Source of the DNA: Pseudomonas lundensis
GTDB taxonomy: Bacteria > Pseudomonadota > Gammaproteobacteria > Pseudomonadales > Pseudomonadaceae
Direction: 5' to 3'
Length of the DNA: 64,000 bases
NCBI RefSeq assembly: GCF_002269125.1
Contig: NZ_NQKI01000024.1
Location: 16,119-80,118 of the forward strand
Part shown: positions 31,503 to 40,927 of the stretch, one piece after another
Layout of the letters: the number at the start of each line of letters is the position of its first letter
How positions within the stretch are numbered: the stretch's first letter is position 1
Translations under genes and position numbers: made by a program
The notes under the pieces: generated by a model
Seen by the model: the letters and a program-made list of their open reading frames with translations, nothing else
Database searches by the model: none
What the model was told of the DNA's origin: nothing

Positions 31503-32582
31503 ATGAAAAAAGCTGTGTTGAAATCCATTGTTCCGGGCGCTTTGGCCCTTTTGCTGGTCATGCCAACCGTTCACGCACAAGAAGCCGCTGCCAAGCCGAA
31601 TGTGATCATTCTGGCCACCGGCGGCACCATCGCAGGCGCAGGCGCCAGCGCTGCCAACAGCGCAACCTACACCGCTGCCAAAGTGGGCATCGATCAACTG
31701 ATCGCAGGTGTGCCCGAGTTGAGCCAGTTGGCCAACGTGCGTGGCGAACAAGTGATGCAGATCGCCTCTGAAAGCATCACCAACGACAACCTGTTGCAAT
31801 TGGGCCGCCGTGTTGCCGAACTGGCCGACAGCAAAGACGTCGATGGCATCGTGATCACTCACGGTACCGACACACTGGAAGAGACCGCCTACTTCCTGGA
31901 CCTGGTTGAAAAGACCGACAAGCCAATCGTGGTGGTGGGCTCGATGCGTCCGGGCACCGCAATGTCCGCTGACGGCATGCTGAACCTGTACAACGCCGTT
32001 GCTGTAGCAGGCAGCAAAGAAGCCCGTGGCAAAGGCGTTCTGGTCACCATGAACGACGAGATCCAGTCGGGCCGCGATGTCAGCAAAATGATGAACATCA
32101 AGACCGAAGCGTTCAAAAGCCCATGGGGCGCATTGGGCATGGTCGTTGAAGGCAAATCCTACTGGTTCCGCTTGCCTGCCAAGCGTCACACCATGGACTC
32201 TGAGTTCGACATCAAGAACATCAAGAGCCTGCCAAACGTGGGTATCGCCTACTCGTACGGCAACGTTGATGACACCGCCTACAAGGCACTGGCTCAATCC
32301 GGCGCCAAGGCCATCATTCACGTCGGCACCGGCAACGGCTCGGTTTCGTCCCGCGTAGTGCCGACCCTGCAAGCATTGCGTAAAGACGGCGTACAGATCA
32401 TCCGTTCTTCCCACGTGAACGCTGGTGGTTTCGTACTGCGTAACGCAGAGCAACCTGATGACAAAAACGACTGGGTCGTTGCACACGACCTGAACCCACA
32501 AAAAGCCCGCATCCTGGCCATGGTCGCCCTGACCAAAACCCAGGACAGCAAAGAGCTGCAGCGGATTTTCTGGGAATACTAA
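31503..32582 (+). CDS. ansB: Periplasmic glutaminase-asparaginase
   Basis: A 359-residue hydrolase of glutamine and asparagine to the acids and ammonia. It has a signal peptide (GALALLLVMPTVHA) and both active-site blocks of type II asparaginases: ILATGGTIAG with the nucleophilic Thr and VITHGTDTLEET with Thr-Asp. It is exported to the periplasm. The start at 31503 is chosen for the signal peptide and AGAGA upstream. Its sigma-54-type promoter fits nitrogen or acidic amino-acid control. Confidence 0.95.
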   Translation: MKKAVLKSIVPGALALLLVMPTVHAQEAAAKPNVIILATGGTIAGAGASAANSATYTAAKVGIDQLIAGVPELSQLANVRGEQVMQIASESITNDNLLQLGRRVAELADSKDVDGIVITHGTDTLEETAYFLDLVEKTDKPIVVVGSMRPGTAMSADGMLNLYNAVAVAGSKEARGKGVLVTMNDEIQSGRDVSKMMNIKTEAFKSPWGALGMVVEGKSYWFRLPAKRHTMDSEFDIKNIKSLPNVGIAYSYGNVDDTAYKALAQSGAKAIIHVGTGNGSVSSRVVPTLQALRKDGVQIIRSSHVNAGGFVLRNAEQPDDKNDWVVAHDLNPQKARILAMVALTKTQDSKELQRIFWEY

Positions 32583-32612
32583 GTCACTCGGATTCCTTAC
32601 CGTGTGAGCATT

Positions 32613-32652
32613 AAAAAAGCCAACTGACACCGTTATGTCAGTTGGCTTTTTT
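32613..32652. terminator. Terminator between ansB and mbtH
   Basis: AAAAAAGCCAACTGACA and its complement form a long stem followed by six T, preceded by six A. It works for both convergent transcripts. Confidence 0.92.
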
Positions 32653-32665
32653 GTGAGAGCGCGAT

Positions 32666-32887
32666 TCAGTGCGTTGCCACGGCATCCATCTTTTGGCGCA
32701 GGCTCAGCGGGCGCATGTCCGTCCACACCTCTTCGATGTAGGCCAGGCATTCCGGCTTCAGGCCGCTCTTGCCCACGGCACGCCAGCCGTTCGGAATGGC
32801 TTTGTAGTCAGGCCAGATCGAATACTGGTCCTCGTGGTTCACCACCACCTGAAAAAGAATATCGTCGCGGTCAAATACTGAACTCAT
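32666..32887 (-). CDS. mbtH: MbtH-like protein of the pyoverdine locus
   Basis: A 73-residue chaperone-like partner that activates NRPS adenylation domains. The family signature is complete: NHEDQYSIWP, then AIPNGWRAVGKSG and the closing WTDMRPLSLR. It lies 83 bases after pvdH. A PvdS-type site overlaps the pvdH stop, so it may be expressed separately from pvdH. PvdL in the same locus is the expected client. Confidence 0.95.
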   Translation of the reverse strand: MSSVFDRDDILFQVVVNHEDQYSIWPDYKAIPNGWRAVGKSGLKPECLAYIEEVWTDMRPLSLRQKMDAVATH

Positions 32888-32949
32888 GTGCGGGTCTCCA
32901 TCGCATTAGACAGGCTGCGCCGACACGCGCAGCAGGGGTCATAGAACAA

Positions 32950-32973
32950 ACGAGCGACCATCCCCGGGAATTA
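32950..32973 (-). promoter_or_regulatory. PvdS (iron starvation) box upstream of mbtH
   Basis: On the minus strand TAATT, 16 bases, CGT, with the TAA being the pvdH stop codon. The consensus is TAAAT-N16-CGT, so one base differs. The pvdG box has the same TAATT form. Confidence 0.6.
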
Positions 32974-34377
32974 GAGCCGGGCGATGGCAGCCGCCAGGGC
33001 ATTGCCAAAAATGGCAGCCACTTGATCGATCTCGGCGCCGGTGATGATCAGCGGGGGCAGGAACCGCACCACACTGCCGTGGCGCCCCCCCAGCTCCAGA
33101 ATCAACCCGCGCTTGAGGCACTCACGCTGCACCAACGGCGCCAGACGGCCGAATGCTGGCGGGTGGCCCAATGCGTCAGGCATGCCAGTCGGGTCAACCA
33201 GTTCCACACCCAGCATCAGCCCGCGCCCCCGAACGTCACCCACTTGCGGGAAGTCGCGCTGCAAGAGGTGCAAGTGCTCACTCAGCCGCTCACCCATGGC
33301 TGTCGCATGCGCTGCCACATGATGTTCCTTGAGGTAGCGCATCACGGCACTGCCCGCGGCCATGGCCATCTGATTACCGCGGAAAGTACCGGCATGGGCG
33401 CCAGGCAGCCAAGTGTCGAGCCACTGGCGATAGACCACCACCGCTAACGGCAAGCTGCCACCAATGGCCTTGGACAGCACCACCACATCAGGCACGATGC
33501 CAGCATGCTCAAAGGCAAACATCTTGCCGGTGCGGGCGAAACCGCTCTGAATTTCATCAACGATCAAAGCCACCCCGGCCTGTTCCGTGATGCGCCGCAG
33601 CCCCCGCAGCCAGTCCAGGTCGGCCGGAATCACGCCCCCCTCGCCCTGCACCACTTCTACAATCACGGCAGCAGGCAACTGCACACCGGCTTCCGGATCA
33701 CTGAACAGGGTGTGCAGGTAACTCAAATTGGCCTTGACCCCTTGCTCCCCCCCGAGGCCAAACGGGCAACGGTAATCGTAGGGATACGGCATGAATTGCA
33801 CGCCATTACCCAACAAGGCGGCCATGGGCTGCTTCGGGCCAAGGCTGCCCATCAGGCTCAAGGCACCCTGACTCATGCCGTGATAGCCGCCCTGAAAGGA
33901 AATCACCGTGTTGCGCCCGGTGGCCGTGCGCACCAGCTTCAACGCAGCTTCCACCGCGTCGGTGCCTGTAGGGCCACAAAACTGGATTTTCGCTTCTTGG
34001 GCCAAGGCGTCCGGCAAGAGGCCAAACAAGTCTTGCACAAACTGATCCTTGACCGGCGTGGTCAAGTCCAGCGTATGCAAAGGCAGCCCCTCGTCCAGCA
34101 CCCGGCGGATCGCCTCGATCACCACAGGATGGTTATGCCCGAGCGCCAACGTGCCCGCGCCTGCCAGGCAGTCGATGAAACGTCGTCCTTCCACGTCCTC
34201 GACATACAACCCCTTGGCGCGCTTCAACGCGAGCGGGATACGTCGCGGATAACTGCGCGCATTGGATTCTTGACGGCTCTGGCGGGCCAGCAAGGGAGAT
34301 TCTTCAAATCGATACAGCGTTTCGGTCGTACTGACCCGAACCGGCTGATTGTCGACAAGACTGGTAGCGACTGACAT
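32971..34377 (-). CDS. pvdH: Diaminobutyrate-2-oxoglutarate aminotransferase
   Basis: A 468-residue PLP enzyme that makes L-2,4-diaminobutyrate from aspartate semialdehyde, a building block of the pyoverdine chromophore. Class III aminotransferase motifs are present: LGHNHPVVIEAI, FCGPTGTDAVEAALKL, VDEIQSGFARTGKMF and the PLP lysine in VVLSKAIGGSLPLAV. The start at 34377 has GAGGG upstream. A PvdS box lies 100 bases further upstream. Confidence 0.95.
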   Translation of the reverse strand: MSVATSLVDNQPVRVSTTETLYRFEESPLLARQSRQESNARSYPRRIPLALKRAKGLYVEDVEGRRFIDCLAGAGTLALGHNHPVVIEAIRRVLDEGLPLHTLDLTTPVKDQFVQDLFGLLPDALAQEAKIQFCGPTGTDAVEAALKLVRTATGRNTVISFQGGYHGMSQGALSLMGSLGPKQPMAALLGNGVQFMPYPYDYRCPFGLGGEQGVKANLSYLHTLFSDPEAGVQLPAAVIVEVVQGEGGVIPADLDWLRGLRRITEQAGVALIVDEIQSGFARTGKMFAFEHAGIVPDVVVLSKAIGGSLPLAVVVYRQWLDTWLPGAHAGTFRGNQMAMAAGSAVMRYLKEHHVAAHATAMGERLSEHLHLLQRDFPQVGDVRGRGLMLGVELVDPTGMPDALGHPPAFGRLAPLVQRECLKRGLILELGGRHGSVVRFLPPLIITGAEIDQVAAIFGNALAAAIARL

Positions 34378-34476
34378 TTGCGGGACCCTCAATGCGCTGA
34401 AGAGATTGACCAACACTGCTGACCTGCGAGGACTTTCGCGGTACGAATAATCGCTGCAGGCTTTCCTGCTTTGGAA

Positions 34477-34500
34477 ACGCATTGGCAGGGCCCGGATTTA
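34477..34500 (-). promoter_or_regulatory. PvdS (iron starvation) box upstream of pvdH
   Basis: On the minus strand CTAAATCC begins the site and CGT follows after exactly 16 bases from TAAAT, a full match to the consensus core. Confidence 0.85.
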
Positions 34501-34542
34501 GAGGTGAATCGCAGAATCCCCGCGCTATGGATCGCTAAAACG

Positions 34543-34579
34543 ACAAAGGGGATGGCACCTTGCAGGCCATCCCCTTTGT
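34543..34579. terminator. Terminator downstream of cycA
   Basis: ACAAAGGGGATGGC and its complement form a 14-pair stem with flanking A and T runs. It separates cycA from the pvdH promoter. Confidence 0.88.
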
Positions 34580-34602
34580 TTCAAACAGCAGCACACTGCG
34601 CG

Positions 34603-36033
34603 TTATTGCACAGGCTTAGTGACCTGCTGCTTGTTGCGCACGATAGACCGGTAGGCCAGCCCTAACAGCAGGAACCAGCCCGGCACTGCGTACAACGCCT
34701 GCCGCGTGTCGTCCTCCAGCGCCAACAACACCAAAATGAACGCGAAGAACGCCAGACACACCCAGACCATCACTTTGCCGCCCGGCATCTTGTAACGCGA
34801 TGCCTGATGCAAGTCTGCGCGTTGTTTGCGATAGGCCAGGTACGACAACAGAATCATCGACCAGACAAACATGAACAGGGTCGCAGACACCGTGGTGATC
34901 AGGGTGAAGGCTTGCATCAGGTTAGGGATCAGATAAATCACCAACGCCCCGGCCAGCAGGCAAATGCAAGAAAAAATCAGCCCGTTGGATGGCACGGCAC
35001 GTTGCGACAGGTGCTTGAATTTCTGCGGTGCGTCACCTTCCAGCGCCAGGCCGTAGAGCATACGGCTGGTGGAAAACACACCGCTGTTGGCCGACGAAGC
35101 AGCCGAGGTCAACACCACGAAGTTGATGATTCCTGCCGCAGCCGGAAGCCCCGCCAGCACGAACAACTCAACAAAAGGGCTTTTGTCCGCCACCACGTCG
35201 CGCCACGGGGTAACAGCCAAAATCGCAATGAGCGCGAACACGTAGAACATGATGATCCGCAGCGGGATCGAATTGATCGCGCGGGGCAAATTACGCTCGG
35301 GATCTTTGGTCTCGGCCGCAGTGGTGCCCGCCAGCTCGATACCGACAAACGCAAATACGGCGATCTGGAACCCGGCAAAGAAGCCCATCAGGCCATGGGG
35401 GAACATCCCGCCGTCATTCCACAGGTTACTCAGCGTGGCGGCGTGCCCCGCAGGCGACTGATAGGCCGTTACCACCATGTACAAGCCGGTGCACACCAAC
35501 GCGCAAATGGCGACGATTTTGATCATGGCAAACCAGAATTCCAGCTCACCGAACATCTTCACGGTGATCAGGTTCAGCGACAGCAGCAACGCCACGCACC
35601 CGACAGCAGGCATCCATAAGGGGACGCCCGGAAACCAGAATTGGGTGTACCCGGAAATCGCGACTACATCCGCAATGCCCGTGACGATCCAGCAAAACCA
35701 ATAAGTCCAGCCCATGAAATAACCGGCCATCGGCCCCAGCAGGTCCGCCGAGAAATCAATGAACGATTTGTACTTGAGGTTGGATAACAGCAACTCACCC
35801 ATCGCGCGCATGACAAAAAACAGCATGAAGCCAATGATCATGTACACAAAAATGATCGAGGGGCCCGCCAGGCTGATGGTTTTGCCCGACCCCATGAACA
35901 GGCCGGTGCCGATGGCGCCGCCAATGGCGATCAGTTGAATGTGGCGGTTGGACAGACTGCGCTGGAGTTCGTGAGGTTCACCGACAGGCGGGTGATCAAA
36001 CGCTGAATCCTTCAATGTTTTTTTACCTTGCAA
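34603..36033 (-). CDS. cycA: D-serine/D-alanine/glycine transporter
   Basis: A 476-residue permease of the amino-acid/polyamine/organocation superfamily with about twelve membrane segments. The sequence is close to E. coli CycA along its length, with the family start NRHIQLIAIGGAIGTGLFMG and VFSTSRMLYGLALEGDAPQ. It imports small neutral amino acids by proton symport. It stands alone on the minus strand inside the pyoverdine region, with no PvdS box seen. Confidence 0.93.
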   Translation of the reverse strand: MQGKKTLKDSAFDHPPVGEPHELQRSLSNRHIQLIAIGGAIGTGLFMGSGKTISLAGPSIIFVYMIIGFMLFFVMRAMGELLLSNLKYKSFIDFSADLLGPMAGYFMGWTYWFCWIVTGIADVVAISGYTQFWFPGVPLWMPAVGCVALLLSLNLITVKMFGELEFWFAMIKIVAICALVCTGLYMVVTAYQSPAGHAATLSNLWNDGGMFPHGLMGFFAGFQIAVFAFVGIELAGTTAAETKDPERNLPRAINSIPLRIIMFYVFALIAILAVTPWRDVVADKSPFVELFVLAGLPAAAGIINFVVLTSAASSANSGVFSTSRMLYGLALEGDAPQKFKHLSQRAVPSNGLIFSCICLLAGALVIYLIPNLMQAFTLITTVSATLFMFVWSMILLSYLAYRKQRADLHQASRYKMPGGKVMVWVCLAFFAFILVLLALEDDTRQALYAVPGWFLLLGLAYRSIVRNKQQVTKPVQ

Positions 36034-36165
36034 GTGGATTTTTCTTATAGGTGGAGTTGACTTAACCCCCTCATAAACCGAGAGGTACTTTAAAGGCGAC
36101 GCGCAGGCAAAACACTGAGCTGCATCAGTGCTTGCCGGACTGTCCTGCAGACAGGAAGGATCATG

Positions 36166-36190
36166 AAAAAGCGGCCTTACTGGCCGCTTT
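36166..36190 (-). terminator. Terminator overlapping the end of the sensor kinase gene
   Basis: On the minus strand AAAGCGGCC and GGCCGCTTT pair around AGTAA, whose TAA is the stop codon, and TTC follows. The stem starts inside the last codons of the gene. Confidence 0.75.
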
Positions 36191-37511
36191 CAGTTTGCAA
36201 GGGCATGCGCAACTCAACCCGCAGCCCGTCGGGCTGACTGTCAAAGCTCAACCCACCGGCGCAGCGCTCGACAATGGCCTGCACGATGGCCAGCCCCAAC
36301 CCGCAGCCGTTGCTGTTGTCGTGACGCCAAAAACGTTGGGTCATGTGCTGCAAGGTCTCAGGCGAAATGCCGGGGCCGTGATCGCGGACGACAAAATACA
36401 CATCTGTGGCCACTACGCGAAGTGTCAATTCGACGCGGGTATCGGCCGATGTATGCCGCAGGGCGTTCTCAAGCAAGTTGCGCAAAGCTGCAATGGCCAG
36501 CACGGACGGCACTTTAAGCGGGGTCTCGGGCAGATTCGCGGGCACATTCAGGACAATGCGATCCGCCGCCCCGCTGGCCGCATCATGAATGGCCAGACGC
36601 GCCACCTGCTCGGGCGAGCATTGGACACCGTCATCGAATGACAAACTGCCTTCGACCCTGGCCAGCAACAGCAGTTGCTCAAGGGTACGGTGCAAGCGGT
36701 CGGCCCCGGCTTCAGCGTGGGCCAGCGATTGCTCGCGGGCAGCGCCCTCGGTCATGCGTGCCACTTGCAGGTGGGTTTTAATTGCCGTCAGCGGGCTGCG
36801 CAACTCGTGCGCGGCATCGCCGGTCAAACGCCGCTCGCGCTCAATGGCCTTGGCGATACGGGCCAGTAACTGGTTTTGTGAATCGAGTAACGGTTGCAAT
36901 TCGCTGGGCAGCGGGCTGATTTGCAAAGGCTGCAACGAATCGGCATCGCGGCGCATCAGGGCATCACGCATCCGTTTGAGCGGTGCCAACCCTTGCCCGA
37001 TGCCCAGCCACAGCAGTAATAAACAGCCCACCAACGCCATGCCCACAGGCACTGAAGCCGCCAGCAGCACTGACAGATTCAACGCCTCCCGCTCCACCTG
37101 ACGATCGGCTGTGGTGATGCGCAGGTCGCCACGGTCCAGGGTAAAGGTGCGCCAGGCGGCACCGTCGATGATTTGATCGCGAAAACCGGTGGATTCAGAC
37201 TGCATCGGCTGATCCGGGTTGTTATGGCTGCGGGCCAGAATCTCCCCCCGCAAGGAGCTGACCTGACAGGCCATGCCACCGGGGATGGTCAGTTGTTCAG
37301 CGCTGAAATGCGTGCCCTCGCCTTTTACCGGCAATTGCGGCAATTGCTCCAGCAGCCCGGCGACCATCCGTGCAGAGGCCACAAGCCGCTGATCGAGGGA
37401 AAACATCATTTGTTGACGCAGATCGCTGAGCATCCATGCCGCCGCGAGCATCCAGATCAAGATGAACGCCGAACCAATGGTCAGGCTTAACCGCAGGCGC
37501 AGGCTCATCAT
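36177..37511 (-). CDS. Two-component sensor histidine kinase (QseC/PmrB type)
   Basis: A 444-residue membrane kinase with a first membrane segment near residues 10-28, a periplasmic sensor part, a second segment near residues 150-170, a HAMP-like region, the phospho-acceptor His around residue 234 (GDAAHELRSPL) and an ATPase domain with NLLENALRH, DHGPGIS and GCGLGLAIV. The start overlaps the regulator stop. Its signal is unknown. The same gene pair lies next to dsb genes in P. aeruginosa (PA2479-PA2480). Confidence 0.92.
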   Translation of the reverse strand: MMSLRLRLSLTIGSAFILIWMLAAAWMLSDLRQQMMFSLDQRLVASARMVAGLLEQLPQLPVKGEGTHFSAEQLTIPGGMACQVSSLRGEILARSHNNPDQPMQSESTGFRDQIIDGAAWRTFTLDRGDLRITTADRQVEREALNLSVLLAASVPVGMALVGCLLLLWLGIGQGLAPLKRMRDALMRRDADSLQPLQISPLPSELQPLLDSQNQLLARIAKAIERERRLTGDAAHELRSPLTAIKTHLQVARMTEGAAREQSLAHAEAGADRLHRTLEQLLLLARVEGSLSFDDGVQCSPEQVARLAIHDAASGAADRIVLNVPANLPETPLKVPSVLAIAALRNLLENALRHTSADTRVELTLRVVATDVYFVVRDHGPGISPETLQHMTQRFWRHDNSNGCGLGLAIVQAIVERCAGGLSFDSQPDGLRVELRMPLQTESGQ

Positions 37512-38188
37512 GCCTCGGGCTCGTTGCCATCGGCCGGACCCAGGCGATAGCCAAGACCACGCACGGTTTCGACGATGCCATTACCCAATTTGCGGCGCAG
37601 GTGGTGGATATGAACGTTCAAGGCGTTGCTCTCCAGCTCGTCACTGAACCCGTAAATACTGTCTTTGAGTTGCTCGGTCGACAGCACCCGCCCCCGGTTA
37701 TGCAGCAAGGCTTGTAACAACGCCTGCTCGCGGCGCGACAGGTCCACGGGCTTGCCCCCCAACAACGTGGCGCGGCTGCTGGGGTCGTAGGTCAGGCGGC
37801 CATGCTCGATGAGGTTGACGCTACGCCCCGCCACACGGCGCAGCAGCGTGTGCAGGCGCGCGGCCAGTTCGCGCAGGTCGAATGGCTTGAGCAGGTAATC
37901 ATCGGCGCCAGCCTGCAGGCCATCCACCCGGTCAGTCACCGCATCCCGCGCAGTCAATACCAGGACCGGCAGCTCAAAGCCCTGCTGGCGCAATTGTTGC
38001 AGCAGCTTGAGCCCGTCCTCATCCGGTAACCCGAGGTCCAGCACCATGGCATCGAACGCGGCGGCCTTGAGCATCGCGCGCGCCTTGCCAGCGGTGTTCA
38101 CGTGCTCAACCGTCATGCCCTGAGCCGTCAGCCCGGCCACAATGCCGCTGGCAATCAGTTCATCGTCTTCGCAAACCAATACGTGCAT
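37508..38188 (-). CDS. OmpR-family response regulator
   Basis: A 226-residue regulator with a receiver domain (acidic pocket CEDDE, phospho-acceptor Asp51 in MVLDLGLPDEDG, Lys in LLKPFDLREL) and a winged-helix DNA-binding domain (LSRREQALLQALLHNRGRVL, ending RGLGYRLG). It partners the adjacent kinase by ATGA coupling. It is divergent from the dsb operon, which is a plausible target. Confidence 0.94.
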   Translation of the reverse strand: MHVLVCEDDELIASGIVAGLTAQGMTVEHVNTAGKARAMLKAAAFDAMVLDLGLPDEDGLKLLQQLRQQGFELPVLVLTARDAVTDRVDGLQAGADDYLLKPFDLRELAARLHTLLRRVAGRSVNLIEHGRLTYDPSSRATLLGGKPVDLSRREQALLQALLHNRGRVLSTEQLKDSIYGFSDELESNALNVHIHHLRRKLGNGIVETVRGLGYRLGPADGNEPEA

Positions 38189-38314
38189 GCAGATACCCGC
38201 GTAAAGAGGCCAATTTAAGGGCGCTGGGATTAAGGCCCGATTATGCCGTTTTTAACACTCGGTTAATCAAGTGCCGCCAAGGTAGCGTCAATTCGAACAT
38301 CCAGGGTTTGGCGC

Positions 38315-40057
38315 ATGCCTCAGTTGATTGTGTTTTTTTTCCTGCTACTCACGGGTTTGAGTCAGGCGTACGCCAGTGACAACCCATTTGAACAAAAGGC
38401 TGATTTCCTGCCGGCTAACCAAGCATTTGTGTTCACGTCCGAGCCTTTGCCTTCAGGTGAAACCCGGCTGCAATGGCAAATCACCGATAAATACTACTTG
38501 TACAAAAAACGCTTCAAGTTCGAAGGACTGGATGCCGCGCATCTGCCGGTACTGCCTGAAGGGCAAGCACACAGCGACGAATTTTTCGGCGCCACGCAGG
38601 TGTACCGCGACTACCTGGAGCTGCTGATCCCGGCAGGTGCCAGCGGTCAGGTCAACGTCAGTTGGCAAGGTTGTGCGGACGCCGGGCTGTGCTACCCGCC
38701 ACAAAGTCAGACGCTGGACCTGGGTGGCACGCAGGCGGTTGTCGAGCAGGGGCAGGCCCAGGATCAGTCACTGGCCGCCAGCTTGCAGCAACGCTCGCTG
38801 GGCTGGAGCCTGTTGCTGTTTTTCGGACTCGGCCTGCTGCTGGCTTTCACCCCGTGTTCATTGCCCATGCTGCCGATTCTCGCCGGGCTGGTGGTCGGTA
38901 GCGGCGCGGGCCCAGGCCGTGGCTTTGCGGTTGCCGGCAGTTATGTCATCAGCATGGCGCTGGTGTATGCCGGCCTCGGCGTGCTGGCCGCGCTGCTCGG
39001 TGCCAATTTGCAAGCGCTGTTGCAACAACCCTGGCTGCTGGGCAGTTTTGCTGCGCTGTTTGTCGTCCTTGCTTTGCCGATGTTCGGTTTTTTCGAACTG
39101 CAATTGCCTGCGGCGCTGCGTGATCGTCTGGAAACCGCCGGACGCGGGCGCAAAGGTGGCAGCTTGATCGGGGCCGGTGTCCTCGGTGCCCTTTCTGGCT
39201 TGCTGGTCGGGCCGTGCATGACCGCTCCGCTGGCCGGCGCCTTGCTCTACATCGCGCAAAGCGGCAATGCCGTGCAAGGGGGCTTGGTGCTGTTCACCAT
39301 GGGCGTCGGTATTGGCATGCCGTTGTTGCTGCTGGTCACGGTCGGCAGTCGCTTCCTGCCCAAGCCAGGGGCCTGGATGAACCTGATGAAGGGTCTGTTT
39401 GGCTTCCTGTTCCTGGGCACCGCGCTGCTGCTGGTGCGCCCGGTGCTGGATGAATCGCTGTGGCTGGCCTTGTGGGGCGTGCTGTTGCTAATCGTGGCAG
39501 GCAGCCTGTGGCAACAGGCGCAACAGTATTTGCGCGTGAAAGCGCTGTTTGCGCCCCTGGGCCTGCTGGCGGGGCTGTGGGGCAGCCTGATGCTGATCGG
39601 CGCTGCGGGCGGCAGCACCGACCCCTGGCAACCGTTGCAGGTGTACACCGCAAAAACAGTTGCTGGCAGCCCTTCACAAGCGGCCCACGACGCGTTCATC
39701 ACAGTCAACAACTTGCCTGACCTTGAGCGCGAACTGGTAGCCGCCAAAGCGCAGGGCCAATGGGTGATGCTCGACTACTACGCGGACTGGTGCGTTTCCT
39801 GCAAAGTGATGGAGAAAAAAGTGTTCGGCCAACCGCAGGTCATGCAAGCCCTGCAAGGTGTGCGTTTGTTGCGTCTGGACGTGACCGACGATACTGTCGC
39901 CAGCCGCGACCTGCTCAGCCGTTATCACGTACCCGGCCCCCCTACGTTTATCTGGATCGGGCCGAACGGGGTTGAGCGTCGCGCCCAGCGCATCACGGGC
40001 GAAGTGAGCGCCGAGACCTTTTTGAATAACTGGCAATCCACCCGGGAACTCCACTAA
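38315..40057 (+). CDS. dsbD: Thiol:disulfide interchange protein DsbD
   Basis: A 580-residue transmembrane electron carrier that moves reducing power from cytoplasmic thioredoxin to periplasmic thiol enzymes. It has a signal peptide, an alpha domain with the Cys pair in GCADAGLCYPP, a membrane beta domain with eight segments and Cys in FTPCSLPM and VGPCMTAP, and a gamma thioredoxin domain with DWCVSCKVM. The next gene starts at the very next base. It would serve the DsbG protein of the same operon. Confidence 0.95.
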   Translation: MPQLIVFFFLLLTGLSQAYASDNPFEQKADFLPANQAFVFTSEPLPSGETRLQWQITDKYYLYKKRFKFEGLDAAHLPVLPEGQAHSDEFFGATQVYRDYLELLIPAGASGQVNVSWQGCADAGLCYPPQSQTLDLGGTQAVVEQGQAQDQSLAASLQQRSLGWSLLLFFGLGLLLAFTPCSLPMLPILAGLVVGSGAGPGRGFAVAGSYVISMALVYAGLGVLAALLGANLQALLQQPWLLGSFAALFVVLALPMFGFFELQLPAALRDRLETAGRGRKGGSLIGAGVLGALSGLLVGPCMTAPLAGALLYIAQSGNAVQGGLVLFTMGVGIGMPLLLLVTVGSRFLPKPGAWMNLMKGLFGFLFLGTALLLVRPVLDESLWLALWGVLLLIVAGSLWQQAQQYLRVKALFAPLGLLAGLWGSLMLIGAAGGSTDPWQPLQVYTAKTVAGSPSQAAHDAFITVNNLPDLERELVAAKAQGQWVMLDYYADWCVSCKVMEKKVFGQPQVMQALQGVRLLRLDVTDDTVASRDLLSRYHVPGPPTFIWIGPNGVERRAQRITGEVSAETFLNNWQSTRELH

Positions 40058-40927
40058 ATGCTAACCCTGACCATCGGTTCGTTTGCACTGGCAATCAACC
40101 ACCTGTTGCTGATCCTGGCCCTCGCTCTGGCGACGCTGGTGGGTTGGCGGGTGGCCAAACGCGGCGGCGAAAACCCTGAGTCAGTGCTGTTCAGCCTGTT
40201 CCTGATGGGCTTGCTCGCGGCGCGTATCGGTTTTGTCATCGCCTACTGGCGCTACTTCCAACAGGACCCGCTGCAAATGCTTGACCTGCGCGATGGCGGC
40301 TTCCTGGCGTGGACAGGCTTAGTGGCGGTGCTGGTGGGCGCCGTAATCTGGGGCTGGCGCCGCACGGGCTTGCGACGCCCCCTGGGCTGGGGAATAGCCA
40401 GTGGCCTGGCATTCTGGCTACTGGCCAGCTTGGCCTCGAACCTGTACGAAAAAGGCACGCAATTACCTGACATCGTACTGCGCAACGCCAATGGCGAATC
40501 TGTCCAACTGGACAGTTACAAAGGCGGCCCGCTGGTGATCAATTTGTGGGCCACCTGGTGCCCGCCTTGCCGCCGCGAAATGCCGGTATTGCAGAACGCG
40601 CAGCATGCACACGAAGGCGTGACGTTCCTCTTCGTCAATCAGGGCGAGAGCATGCAGAGTGTCAGCACCTTCCTCGAAACTCAGGGCCTGAACTTGAGCA
40701 ATATTCTGTTCGACAGTGGTGGCCAGTTGGGGCAGAAAGTCGGCTCCATGGCGTTACCCACTACACTGTTCTACAACGCGGACGGCCGCCTGTTGGCCAG
40801 TCATTTGGGCGAGTTGTCCGAAGCCAGCCTGGCGCGCGCCCTCGAGAGTTTTGATCCACCTATTTCACCGTCAGCCCGCCCGGGCGACCCTGCAAGGAAT
40901 ACCCAATGCGTAACCGCACACTGTTAA
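40058..40927 (+). CDS. TlpA/DsbE-like thioredoxin with membrane N-terminal domain
   Basis: A 289-residue protein. Residues 1-130 hold about four membrane segments with resemblance to prolipoprotein diacylglyceryl transferase-type segments. Residues 135-275 are a periplasmic TlpA-like thioredoxin with WCPPC (Cys168, Cys171) and the cis-Pro motif MALPTTLFY. It stands between dsbD and dsbG and overlaps dsbG by 22 bases. It would reduce periplasmic substrates with electrons from DsbD. Confidence 0.85.
   Translation: MLTLTIGSFALAINHLLLILALALATLVGWRVAKRGGENPESVLFSLFLMGLLAARIGFVIAYWRYFQQDPLQMLDLRDGGFLAWTGLVAVLVGAVIWGWRRTGLRRPLGWGIASGLAFWLLASLASNLYEKGTQLPDIVLRNANGESVQLDSYKGGPLVINLWATWCPPCRREMPVLQNAQHAHEGVTFLFVNQGESMQSVSTFLETQGLNLSNILFDSGGQLGQKVGSMALPTTLFYNADGRLLASHLGELSEASLARALESFDPPISPSARPGDPARNTQCVTAHC

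Noticed and set aside
31488..32750. 420-codon minus-strand frame opposite ansB
   Set aside because: It is antisense to a clear asparaginase with signal peptide, and its composition is that of a shadow.
36132..36641. 169-codon plus-strand frame opposite the sensor kinase
   Set aside because: It is antisense to conserved kinase ATPase motifs and has shadow composition.
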